Origin: Mucor racemosus
Lineage: Eukaryota > Mucoromycota > Mucoromycetes > Mucorales > Mucoraceae
Assembly (NCBI GenBank): GCA_027405735.1
Contig: JAPEHQ010000004.1
Location: 2,666,001-2,730,000, forward strand
DNA: 64,000 bases
Direction of reading: 5' to 3'
Part shown: piece after piece, positions 1 through 9,879 of the stretch
Numbering within the stretch: the stretch's first letter is position 1
Layout of the letters: every line of letters begins with the position of its first letter
Translations under genes and position numbers: made by a program
The notes under the pieces: generated by a model
The model's database searches: none
What the model saw: the letters and a program-made list of their open reading frames with translations, nothing else
What the model was told of the DNA's origin: nothing

Positions 1-500
1 AAATTCTGAATTTGAAAAAAATCGGTAAAAATCTCGTTTTCTCCACGAATAATGCAGCGAAAAGGTTCAGCAACAGCCCAATCGATAGATAATTATGTTG
101 CGCATTATTTTAACTGCTCATATTTGACATATACTTTTAAAAAGCGACGTGTATCTTCAAAAAACCTTCAAAATTTCAATTGCATTTTACGCAAAATTTA
201 TTGTCAAAAAATTTTCTGTATTTTACGTAGTTAAGTGCAGAATTAAAAACTATACAAAAAGTATTTAATACGCTAATTCAACTTAATTTGTAGTTCAGGA
301 ATCATTAAACGATTTTGTTTTTCGAATCATTTTTCGATCATTTCAATAAATAATTTTGGAACCCCGTTATGATAGGTTTTAGGTTATGATAAGGAATGTT
401 ACTTCGGTTATCTCAACTAAAAACCAACATTTTTTACTGAAACAAAAAATGCAGAGTAGCAATCGATTAAACCTATCTTGTGAACACAGAAATTAAGCCC
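1..500 (+). repeat. Dispersed repeat R1, copy A (3' part, cut by window edge)
   Basis: This AT-rich stretch matches the 3' portion of three other segments in the window (copies at about 2870-4465, 33330-34660 and 44022-45670), all in the same orientation. Shared landmarks are the block around 'gcagcgaaaaggttcagcaa', the 'cctccaaaatttcaattgca' type block, and 'tgctgaaacaaaaaatgcag' near the end. No open coding sequence runs through it; the short ORF at 52-234 is not conserved as a protein across copies. It is probably an old non-autonomous element or a fragment of one. The type of element is unknown. Confidence 0.7.
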
Positions 501-1084
501 TGAATAATGAGTTTTTTTTTGGAAGCACGCAGTAATAAATTAAGGCGATAGTTGTATTACAAGAGACATTATTAGCAGTAACTGCTTTTTTTTTGCTTTC
601 AGTAATGGTATCATTTAGAGATTAACTTAATCATTGTTTATTTTTTTGACTATGATATATCAATTGATAGAAGAAACTATGAGTACTGCAATATTATTTT
701 TTTGGTTGATTATGTCTTTGATAAGCGCTTGCTAAACTCTCTATACCAGCAGTTTAAAACATATACTTTTTGGCCGTCGGTGGTTGCAATTTAGGTCTTT
801 TTTTTTATTAACCCTTTAGCCTGGAAAAACAGGCCTTTGGAAACCACACTGGTGGCACAATTCCTAAATGTTTGGCAGCAAACAGAGAAAGTAACGGATA
901 TTTGTTGCTGTATCTCTTCCAGTAAATCAATGTTCGAGTTGTAAATTTAAATCCAAGATTTTTGTTGGTAATTTCAATCTATTTTTTAAAATAAATATCA
1001 AGATCACTTTTAAAATTTTGATACTGTATGTAGCTAATGACAGTTGGCTTACCATTATTGTCATTTTTGTTTTCATTGTTATAT

Positions 1085-1475
1085 CAAAAGATACTAATAT
1101 AAAAATAATCTGCTAAAAGATACATTTTATTAATTCATTAATGCTTCGTATTTATATGTTTTCTAGATAGTTATATGATTATTAATATTATTAATGAATT
1201 GCCGGGTATTGAGGAGGTACTTGATATGATTTGTTCCCAAATCATATACAATGGAATTTGTGGAGTTGGGAATCTGAAATTGTATCATCTGGATAAGATG
1301 TAGGATTGCTTATATTTCATTGTTGTCAAGTGTTCCTGAAGGTTCCTGATAGTCGCTGTTAATGCTAGTGGTTATGCATGACATTTAGTATGAGTTACTA
1401 AATGCCATGCCATGTTGGATTTCAATAGTTGTTCCTGGATTTCTACATCTGGGTAAACTTCTGATATATCATTTA
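1085..1475 (+). repeat. Dispersed repeat X, copy 1, with two hairpins
   Basis: This ~390 bp segment is the reverse complement of 43227-43615 over nearly its whole length. It contains a 10-bp inverted repeat (ATATGATTTG, 4-base loop, CAAATCATAT) at about 1224-1247. A second hairpin of about 15 bp with one mismatch lies at about 1376-1411 (ACATTTAGTA ... TACTAAATG). No coding potential is seen. It may be a small non-autonomous transposon; ends and target duplication were not defined. Confidence 0.7.
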
Positions 1476-2039
1476 TACAAACTAAGCGAGGGCGGTATAT
1501 ACATATACAGTACAGTAATTGCCCAAAATTTTATTATTAAAGTCAATTAAAAAAGTTGGCGATAATCAAATTTCTAATTGATTACTGAATTACCAAGAAC
1601 TGATTGAAGTACAAATGTGATTGATTATGTGTTGTTCGCTGAGCTCACTTTTTGAGTCTTTCTAGAAAATGAATAAAGAGGTTTTATTATGCGTACTGTA
1701 GTACAATATTGCTGTAATTAATAATGTTCGATTTATTACCTACTTGATGAACACCAAAATTAGAATACACATACAAACAGTAGGCCTGAATACAGCGTAC
1801 AATATTAAACTTTAGCATCCAAGATGTTGTTGTTTTGTAGAACTAGAAAGATCATGTTATTCTCTTTATAAAATCAAATATTCATACAGAAAATCAATCT
1901 CAAAAATAGGATCGAAAATACCGGAGTCTATAGAGGAAAGATAAAATCAATTGTTAGTCTTTTAAAAGCTGTGCGTAGAAAGGTAAAATGAAAAAAAGGC
2001 GAGGTGGTAATTAGCTGCGGTTCTAGCCCGGCAAACACA

Positions 2040-2145
2040 AGTTCCGAAGGAAATCCATTCACACGAGTTTCGAACCCACAACCTCTCCACTTGAAGTAGC
2101 TGTAAAGCGCATAAGTCCAGCAACTAGGACAAACGACCCCTCTAT
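2040..2145 (-). other. Possible tRNA-like (pol III A/B box) sequence
   Basis: On the minus strand there is a B-box-like GGGTTCGAAAC (plus-strand complement near 2068-2080). Upstream of it lies an A-box-like stretch, TAGTTGCTGGA, near 2115-2127. The spacing resembles a long-variable-arm tRNA or a tRNA-derived SINE head. The T stem is weak and no matching 7-bp acceptor stem is present, so it is not called as a functional tRNA gene. The surrounding 1.5-2.8 kb contains nothing else recognisable. Confidence 0.25.
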
Positions 2146-2869
2146 GTTTGCTTTTTTTTAATTGTGTTGCATCCACAGATCTGGGTGCATTCCTTGGTTA
2201 AGATTACGACACAGTTTGATATGTTAAGTTCTATATTGCTGTGTATTATGTTATGAAGCTCCGTGTATGCAGGAGTATGGAACTAGTGTGTGTCACCTAG
2301 ACTTGATTGGATATATGTATATATATAAATAGACTCATTTAAACAGGTCATATAATTAGAGAGTGTGAATAATAAAAGATGGTTCGATCTTATAATAAAG
2401 TTCTTTAGTTTTAGTGTGCTCTTTCATTTTATAACAGTTTTCCTTTATTTTTATTAAATGATTTAGTACATATTTTAGCTTTGAGATTGATATAATCTCC
2501 TGGCGTAACAAATTGCCATCCTTCTACTTATCTGTTATTTTGTTTTTTTTATAGATTTGTGTAATATTGAGTAATTTGATCATATCTTTTTTGTTTGGTG
2601 TATAATACTGCTATTTGCTGAGTATCAGCAGCAATTTGGTTTTCAAAAAATCTTTATCCCTAATCGAAATATAAAGAAAAATCTTTTATTTTTGCCCTAT
2701 ATCATGTAATTATGCTAGGTACAATAATACAAAAGCTGACTTTATTTTGCTAGAAAATATAATTGGAATTTCCAATGAGCATACAGTATAATCAATAGAT
2801 ACAAAATAGTGTTACGTATATATACAAAAATTTAGTAGTAGATAAAACGTGTGTGTATATTGTATATTA

Positions 2870-4465
2870 TATGCCAATAACAAAATTATTATAATCTATA
2901 AAAGTTACGGTCATCAATGTTAAAAATACCAGATCTCGTCCGATCTTCATAGGAAAACAATATCTGTTAATACAGCAGTATATATAATAAAAAATGATTT
3001 TTAGATTTTTTCTATGTAGAAGAAGCTTAAACAATCCCACTTTATGATATTTATGTAGTTATTTTTCTTACTAATTAATCAATAAAACAAATTACAATTT
3101 ATTTTGTTTGTTCTGTCCTTCACAACCTACGTTGACTTGCTTTAGTACACAAAGTAACTAGGCTCGATAAGTTAAAATGAGTTCTAATATTAAATTTGAA
3201 TTTCCAAAAAAAAAATTGATAGTTTCAATCTTCACAATCAGAATATGTCTTCTTTCTATAACTAACCTCATAATAAACATTTTTTAAGATATACCTTAGA
3301 AACTACTAAATAGATATAAACTGGTTGCATCATCTTATTTATTCTTAAATTTATTCTATATCTCACGAAAGACTCAAAAGCCCGTAAAATTTACTGCATT
3401 TTTCTTGAAAAATGTGTCTCATTTTTCGTCCTTGCTATACTTTTTTTTTTTCACTAAATAACACCAAGAAAAAATTATATGCCAATTTACCTGAGATGTT
3501 CAGCTTTAATCCAAAAACAAGTATCCGGAAATATCTTACTTTTTACAGTTGGTATTAATTTTTCAGTGCTAATGTTTCAGATTTTTACGCGTATTCCACT
3601 GCTGAAGGATTGAAAGGTTTGAGTCTTCATATCTCTACAAAAAATTAAGTTATACTGGAGCTTTTTAATAATAAAACTTACTTGTTTTAAAGTGCTTTAT
3701 AACATATTTTAATATAAAAAAATTCTGAGCACTTTTTTTTTTTTTTCTTTTTTTTGGCATTTCTATAGTAGGTTTCAAAATATTGGTTAAATTGAGCAAC
3801 GTTTTTTTTGCATTCATGTCATTAAGCTCGTTGAGCTCTCTCAGACCCAATTTAGAGTTTTTCAAAATATTGATTTTTCGTGGATACCTTCAAAAATGTT
3901 TACAAAGAGACACCCTCATCTCTAACCTCAATTTTCCCCTTGTATACCCTCATCCCAAATTCTGAAACAGAAAAAAATTGGGCAAAAATCTTGTTTTCTC
4001 TACGAAAAATGCAGCTAGAAAATTTTGCAATAGCTCGATCGATAGATAATTTGTTTGCGCATTATTGCAGTTTATTATTTTTTAAATATGTTTATAAAAA
4101 GTGACGTGTATCGTCAAAAAACCTCCAAAATTTCAATTGCATTTTGCGCAAAATTTAATGTGAAATGTTTGTTTAACTTTTATTTAGATGGATGCAGAAT
4201 CCAAAATTGTATAAAAAGTATTTAATACTCTAGGTCGAGTTACTTTGCAGTTCATGAGCCATTAAACGATTTTATTTTTTGAATCATTTTTCGTCCATTT
4301 TTTAAAATAAATTTTGGAACCCCGTTATGATAGATATTAAGCTATAATAAGTCCCTATTGTTTGATTATCGTGACGAAAAATCAATCTTTTTTGCTGAAA
4401 CAAAAAAGGCAGAGTAACTTTCAAATTGATATTTATTATGTGATGAAGGCAATTTTTGAGCAAAA
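2870..4465 (+). repeat. Dispersed repeat R1, copy B (longest form)
   Basis: This is a full-length-looking copy of the repeat also seen at 1-500, 33330-34660 and 44022-45670. The first part (about 2870-3180, with 'ataaaagttacggtcatcaa' and 'accagatctcgtccgat') is shared with the 44 kb copy only; copy C lacks it. The rest is shared by B, C and D. Similarity is clearly below identity, with many small indels, so the copies are old. Short ORFs inside it are similar among copies only because the DNA is similar; they have different ends and no recognisable domain. Confidence 0.75.
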
Positions 4466-4863
4466 TAATAATAGCAATAATAATATTGGTATATAGTGTC
4501 TAGGGCTACTCAAAGTAGCATTGAATTTAAGAACTATCTACTATATAGTGCTTATGTACGTATTTGTAAATATAATTGTACATAAAAGTAAACCTAGCGT
4601 AGTTTTTATCCTCCAGTTTTCAAAACATATCATGAAAATGCCTATACATTTAATGCATCATAGTCTTTTATATGTTTTTAAGCGAATTTCATAAGCAATT
4701 TATATCGAAAAGGAAGCACTGAAAGTGTATTTATGTGTATTAAAGGATTTACTTGAACAATTTATTTTATCAATAATTAATTATAATTTAGATGACTATT
4801 CTAAATGAGGATACTGGTTACTTGAACAACCATTATTTCACATTTCTGATAATAATTCAGGCT

Positions 4864-5328
4864 CTAACGGCGTACGGGGTTGCTGGAACTACTTTCATTA
4901 ACCTCATTTTCATCAGCCTCTTCTTCATCAGGTTCATTTTCGTTTTCGTCAGCCTCTTCTTCATCAGGTTCGTTTTCATTTTCGTCAGCCTCTTCTTCAT
5001 CAGGCTCATTTTCATTTTCATCGGCCTCTTCCTCATCAGCTTCGTTTTCATTTTCATCAGCTTCCTCTTCATCAGCTTCATTTTCACTGCGACGAGCAAA
5101 AGAACGACGACGAATAGCATCAGCAACCTTTCTAAGAGAACCTAAGCTACGCTTAGAAGCGACATTAACACGAAGATCTTCGGCAACATCATGAACCTTG
5201 GCCCCATTGAGAATACCAGAAGCAGTATTGTGAAGTTTCACATCGGTATCAGATACTTTGACAGTATCAGCGGTAACAGATGCTACGGCGGCAATAAGCA
5301 AACCAAGAGAAAGGAATTTAAGTTGCAT
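4864..5328 (-). CDS. Secreted acidic-repeat protein; possible Kex2-processed precursor
   Basis: Single-exon ORF of 154 residues. Residues 1-20 form a clear signal peptide (K4, then a hydrophobic core ending VTA). Residues 21-58 are a neutral pro-like segment. Residues 59-60 are KR, a classic Kex2 site, followed by a 20-residue arginine-rich stretch (61-80) that ends in ARR. Residues 84-143 are five tandem 12-residue units of the EADEEEADENEN / EPDEEEADENEN type, encoded by 36-bp DNA repeats at 4900-5079. The last 11 residues (NESSSSNPVRR) close the protein. A TATA-like TATAAAAAG lies at about 5385-5393, some 60 bp upstream of the ATG. I do not recognise the family. The repeats keep antisense frames open, which explains several spurious ORFs on both strands. 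A role as a precursor of a cationic peptide with an acidic neutralising tail is inference only; a cell-wall or calcium-binding acidic protein is an alternative. Confidence 0.8.
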   Translation of the reverse strand: MQLKFLSLGLLIAAVASVTADTVKVSDTDVKLHNTASGILNGAKVHDVAEDLRVNVASKRSLGSLRKVADAIRRRSFARRSENEADEEEADENENEADEEEADENENEPDEEEADENENEPDEEEADENENEPDEEEADENEVNESSSSNPVRR

Positions 5329-5439
5329 GATAAAGAATATGAAATGTGTTGTATAATTTTCATTTCGATAAGACGAATACGCTTCTTTTTATACTTAAAT
5401 TTCAAATGTACAGCACATGAATCCATTGTACACTAAACG

Positions 5440-6276
5440 TATACAAAATAGTGTACATGTAAATGCATACGTGACATAAAGATTTTCAGGATAACATGGA
5501 GCTTGAAATCATTCATTAATCTACATATCGATGGCTCTTGTATGATCGTACTATTCTGATTTGCAACGCATATGCATTAAATAAGGGATCAAAAAATTCT
5601 GTTTTTCGGAATCTATTTGCAAATACAAAAAAATAAATTTGCAGAATATAACATTACTTCAACTTGTTTCAATAATAAAGATCTGCAGGCAATTCATAAA
5701 TATACATGTAACCAGATAATGCATTGCCAATCCTATTATTTACTATATTATATGTCATGCAATACAGGTTTAGAAAATGAATAGCCTCAACTTGAATTGT
5801 TAATTCGTAATAATCAGCATCGTCCTCATTGAAACAATGATAACATACTCCTTTCTTTGGAATATTCTCAGACAGATATAGAAGCAGGTAAGTAAAAGAT
5901 ATGTCATATAGAAAGAAGCGCAGACCTGCAAAACATCGATGGATAGTTTTTGTCGAGTACTATCATCCAACCAGGTGACTTAAAAATCGGATATCTTTGT
6001 AAAAAGTATTCTATAAAATCATACAGGACACATTCTCTCAAATGAAAAAGAGTGCTTATATGTTTTTCAGATACTATAGTGTATGCCTTCATGTACTTCT
6101 CTGATTAGCGATCTCCAAAAGCATGTGTCAAATGAGAAAGAAATGAATGGACTTCCAAATGTATGTATGGGGGGGCATTTTTTCGGTTACCACCCTTTTT
6201 TTTAAAGAAAAACCTGTACACCCCACCCCCCCCCTCTCCCTCTCCCCTTGCAAAGCTTTACTGAATATATTTCACC
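5440..6276. other. Intergenic, no gene seen; C/T-rich promoter before PUS3
   Basis: No convincing coding sequence is seen. The last 100 bp hold a G run (about 6170-6176) and a strongly pyrimidine-rich stretch ('ccccacccccccccctctcc' type) just before the ATG at 6277, like the CT-rich promoters seen before other genes in this window. Confidence 0.6.
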
Positions 6277-7536
6277 ATGAGTCAATGGTTAAGAAATCTA
6301 TTTCGTATTAATTCTAATCCAACCCATTTTCTCCCTTCGAATTATGACAAATTAACTCGACCACAGTTGATAGCAAAAATCAAAACCCTTGAGGACCAAT
6401 TATCTATCAACAAACATCGTATAAAAAATGATAAAAGTAGACCATTTGATATGACACAATACAGTCAACATCGAATTGCGCTTAAAGTAGCATATTTGGG
6501 TTGGAATTATTCTGGATTCGCATCACAAGGAGATGAAATAAACACACCTACAGTAGAGGGACAAATATTCAAAGCACTAGAATCATGTAAATTAATCACA
6601 CATCCAGATCAATGCAATTTCACTCGATGCGGTAGAACCGACAAAGGCGTTAGTGGATTGGGACAAGTTATCGCATTAAATGTTCGAAATAGTAACAGCA
6701 AACAAAGCAAAGCTTCTTCTACAGCACCATTACCTTATATCGAAATTTTAAATAGATTATTACCCGATGATATACGTATTTTAGCTTGGGCATCTGTAGA
6801 TCAATCGTTTAATGCAAGATTTGACTGCAAGTCGCGCACATATCGGTACTTTTTCCAAAAAGGAACCTTGGATTTAGAATTAATGCGGAAAGCCGGCAGT
6901 TATATGACGGGTTCGCACGATTTTCGAAACTTTTGTCGGCTGGATCCGTCCAAAAACATAACCAACTACGAGCGTACAGTAGTATCATTGGATATTAACC
7001 CTGTAACTGAAGATTTCTACCAAGTCGAGTTGAAAGGAACAGCATTTCTATGGCATCAAGTAAGATGTATTATGGCTATTTTGTTCCTAGTAGGGCAAAA
7101 ATTGGAAAAACCAGAGATTGTTCAAGAATTATTGAATATTGAAACATTTCCTGCCAGACCTGAATATCCAATGGCTAATGATTTGCCACTTTTATTATAC
7201 GATTGTGAATTTGATAATATAAATTGGATCTATGCAAATGAAAATGAGCAAAAAAATATCAAGATACCCACACCTGTAAGAACATGGAGGCATTTTAATG
7301 AATATAGATCGATGCATGCTATCAAAAGCTTGCTATATAAAACTTGTCTTGACCAGGTTGAGACAATTCCAATGTTTCAAAATTATCCTGAATATGAACA
7401 ATCGACCATTTTACTAGGTGCTGGTAAATCTATTAGAACAAATCACTATAAACCATTGAAAGATAGACCTCAAGCTGATACGGATCAAGTGAAAAAAGAA
7501 AAATATCGTATTAAACAATTGAAAAAACAGAAATAA
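6277..7536 (+). CDS. PUS3: tRNA pseudouridine(38/39) synthase, Pus3/Deg1 type
   Basis: Intronless 419-residue TruA-family pseudouridine synthase, which converts U38/U39 in the anticodon stem-loop of tRNAs. The catalytic motif CGRTDKGVSG is at about residues 118-127, with Asp122 as the expected nucleophile. Other family motifs are VAYLGWNYSGFASQ (near 72-85), LPDDIRILAWASV, SRTYRYFF and the C-terminal FLWHQVRCIMAILFLVGQ. The N-terminus carries a short coiled-coil-like segment (residues 25-45: RPQLIAKIKTLEDQL), which is typical of eukaryotic Pus3, and the C-terminus is lysine-rich. Length fits the Deg1/Pus3 family. The gene is convergent with the unknown gene downstream, with only 5 bp between the stop codons, so the 3' ends of the transcripts must overlap. 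Confidence 0.95.
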   Translation: MSQWLRNLFRINSNPTHFLPSNYDKLTRPQLIAKIKTLEDQLSINKHRIKNDKSRPFDMTQYSQHRIALKVAYLGWNYSGFASQGDEINTPTVEGQIFKALESCKLITHPDQCNFTRCGRTDKGVSGLGQVIALNVRNSNSKQSKASSTAPLPYIEILNRLLPDDIRILAWASVDQSFNARFDCKSRTYRYFFQKGTLDLELMRKAGSYMTGSHDFRNFCRLDPSKNITNYERTVVSLDINPVTEDFYQVELKGTAFLWHQVRCIMAILFLVGQKLEKPEIVQELLNIETFPARPEYPMANDLPLLLYDCEFDNINWIYANENEQKNIKIPTPVRTWRHFNEYRSMHAIKSLLYKTCLDQVETIPMFQNYPEYEQSTILLGAGKSIRTNHYKPLKDRPQADTDQVKKEKYRIKQLKKQK

Positions 7537-7541
7537 ACAAT

Positions 7542-8677
7542 TTATTGTTGATGTGTCAAAAATGGGATACTACACGCTTTTAGCTTTTGTCTTTTAATCT
7601 CTTCTTTGGAGGGGAAGGAGGAATCATGCATGGTGGTAGATGAAAGGGGTAATATTGGTGAGGAATTATTGCTGTTTTCGATATATGTAATTTTCTTGCG
7701 TTGTTTATTACTGTTGTTGTTTTGTATGGTATGGCTCTTCTTTTTTCGTTTAACCCAAAAATTGCTGATCAATACGTGAGCTCCCCAAAATTCAGAGCAA
7801 ACCTTCAATGGTAGCAAATGTTCAGTAGCAGATTCAAGTTTTCTATAGGCGTCCAATTTAATTGTGGGATCCAATCGACTCCAACGTAAATCAGGATCAA
7901 TATCGTTGATTTCTTTGATATGAGATACCACTGCTTTGGTAATCAAAATTGCTTCTTTTACCATAGCCTTGTAATCTAGATTAGTTTTTGATGATGGCCC
8001 TAGTACTTTTGTAATCAAATCAATGTAAAGGTTGCATGTAAATTGTAGGCTATGTGATTTTCCTCCAATTGAATTTGCAAGCTCTTTTGTTGAAGGCCGT
8101 GGTACAACTCTATCAGAGGGTTCATACTTTGGAAAGGGTCCTTTAGTAATGTTTTCATCTATACTAAACAAGTCTTTTTTTGGAATTGGAGCATTCTGTG
8201 GACTATCAATCGTACTACCTTCAGTTGAAGCAATGTTGTTACTGAAATCGTCGGTGGAAAATTTATTGCTGATTGTTGATTTTATAGCTTGGATTTCCGA
8301 TTTTAGGTCCCCAACTTGAGATACAAGATGAGTGATCTCATAAGCCATTGACTGTATTTTATCCAAGGCTATGTCAAGTTTTTGTTGAATCAACTGATTC
8401 GAGCCCTTGTATTGATCGCTTGTTGATTCCTATGGATTTGTTTATAAGCCATTTAATACAGACAAGGTGTTTGTATACCTACCTCTATTTCATCATCGTC
8501 TTCATAATCACTTTCTTTTATATTACGTCGTTTGCCTGGATTCACTTTTGCTCTTTCCAAACCTCCACCATCGTCATTATAACTAAACAACAATTAGGCT
8601 TTTTTCGGTTAAAAAAAAAAATGTTGCAACTCAACCCACCTTTTTTGTGATTTCTGTCTTTTTGATGCCATGACCAT
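7542..8677 (-). CDS. Protein of unknown function, three exons
   Basis: Gene model complement(join(7542..8429, 8483..8582, 8640..8677)), phases consistent. The first exon gives MVMASKRQKSQK and a Ser codon is split over the intron. Exon 2 gives a charged stretch (YNDDGGGLERAKVNPGKRR...ESDYEDDDEIE). Exon 3 gives the rest. The region just after exon 3 begins (LIQQKLDIALDKIQSMAYEITHLVSQVGDLKSEIQ) is a predicted coiled coil. A conserved-looking central-to-C-terminal region of about 110 residues follows (around LQFTCNLYIDLITKVLG ... LDPTIKLDAYRKLESATEHL ... SEFWGAHVLISNFWVKRKKK), then a basic, Asn-rich tail. Basic patches suggest nuclear location. I recognise no domain. The ATG at 8671, two codons inside, is an alternative start. 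Its stop lies 5 bp from that of PUS3. Confidence 0.75.
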
Positions 8678-8912
8678 TATGATGAATCAACCAAATCTTA
8701 ACGAAAAACAATTATTTATTTAATGAAAAAATTAAAGAAAAATAAAATGATAAAACACAAGAAATAAGGAACCAAAAAGTATCTTTTTTTTTAGGAAATT
8801 TGAAGTTAATTTATACTAAATTCCCAAAAAAAAAAGGATTTTCTAATTTTCTAAATCCATTTTTTAGAATACCGTTTCCAGATTTGAAAAAAGAAATTAA
8901 GAATAAATTCAA

Positions 8913-9873
8913 TCATCCCATTTATTTTGAATAGATAAAGTCCAACCAGGAGCGTCTTCGAATCCAATGCGACCTTACTGATAATCAGAAACAGCTTGAA
9001 TCATTTCTTGTTGAGTATTCATGATGAACGGACCATGTTGTACAATAGGCTTATTGATTGGTTCACCAGCAATTATCACCAAATGTGTATTATCAGAAAC
9101 AGATTCAACTGGAAGGAATTTACTCTGATTATTTTCTAGTACTAATGTATGATGCGCTTCTGATAAATGTTCAGTACCACCAAATTTAGCTTTGCCTTTA
9201 ATTGTGCAGATAAATCCGGCATAGTTTGTTGGTATCTCTTGTTCCATGTATTTGCCCTTTTTCAGCTTCACGTCGATAAATATGACTGATGTACGAGTAG
9301 TTACCGGACTATTGGTTCTATGGGATGTACCAGCAATGACCTTAGCGTCTACTTCAGGTTCGGGTGAAACATGTACTACTCATTCTTCTGGGAGCTCTTG
9401 ATAATTTGGTTGTGTTAATTTATTTTACTTGATAGATTTAGCCCAGAGTTGTAAACCATGGGCCTGCTCTTTGGTTGCGGGAATCTCAGTATGAACAATA
9501 CCACGAGCTGCAGACATCTATTGAAGATCACCAGGTCCAATGCGTCCTTTATGGCCCTTGAAACCTTCATGTACAAACTCACCTTCCAACATGTATGTTA
9601 CAGTTTCAAATCCTCTATGAGGATGATCTGGAAATCCCCCAGGGGCATGAACATCAAACGTATTCAACATTAAAAACGGATCTAAATTATGAAGAGTGGA
9701 GGTACCAATACTACGGTATGCTTTTGATTGTAATAGTATTTAGTTGCTTGTAAAGTTTTAAACACGTATAATAAAATACCTTTAGCGCCATCACCGTCCA
9801 TTTGAGCTCTGGAGCGTACACTTTTGACAATATTTCTTGCTATGCGAGAAGCCGTTCTTGTAAAAATGTACAA
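8913..9873 (-). pseudogene. Pirin-family pseudogene
   Basis: The minus strand still reads as a complete pirin (cupin, iron-binding nuclear cofactor/quercetinase-like family). It has a short N-terminal exon, an intron of about 60 bp (around 9722-9782), and then DPFLML, HPHRGFETVTYMLEGEF, GHKGRIGPGDLQ, ARGIVH, GEAHHTLVL-like and FEDAPGW-like blocks. The metal-ligand positions HPH and H-x-E are recognisable. It is broken by at least four in-frame stops: TAG in place of the expected Trp after GDLQ, TAA after LWAKSIK, TGA in place of Trp in LPEEW, and TAA near the C-terminus. The expected initiator is TTG, with no in-frame ATG before residue 25. Two stops are TGG to TAG/TGA, and the LMLN residue (Asp expected) also fits G to A. 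It is not a functional gene in this strain unless these are sequence errors. Confidence 0.85.
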
Positions 9874-9879
9874 ACTTTA

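Noticed and set aside
1376..1411. Reading the X hairpin as a CRISPR repeat or a transcription terminator
   Set aside because: Copies are dispersed, not regularly spaced; there are no cas genes, and the genome is eukaryotic.
3665..4104. ORFs in repeat R1, including similar ones at 33821-34136 and 44843-45232
   Set aside because: Similar only because the DNA repeats are similar; different lengths and frameshifts between copies, no recognisable domain.
4792..5194. Plus-strand ORFs (117 and 104 residues) and an extra minus ORF over the acidic repeat
   Set aside because: They are by-products of the 36-bp repeat, which keeps several frames open. Only the minus-strand 154-residue frame has a signal peptide, a TATA box and sensible composition.
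9458..9673. Plus-strand 71-residue ORF
   Set aside because: Antisense of the pirin pseudogene, which explains the sequence far better.
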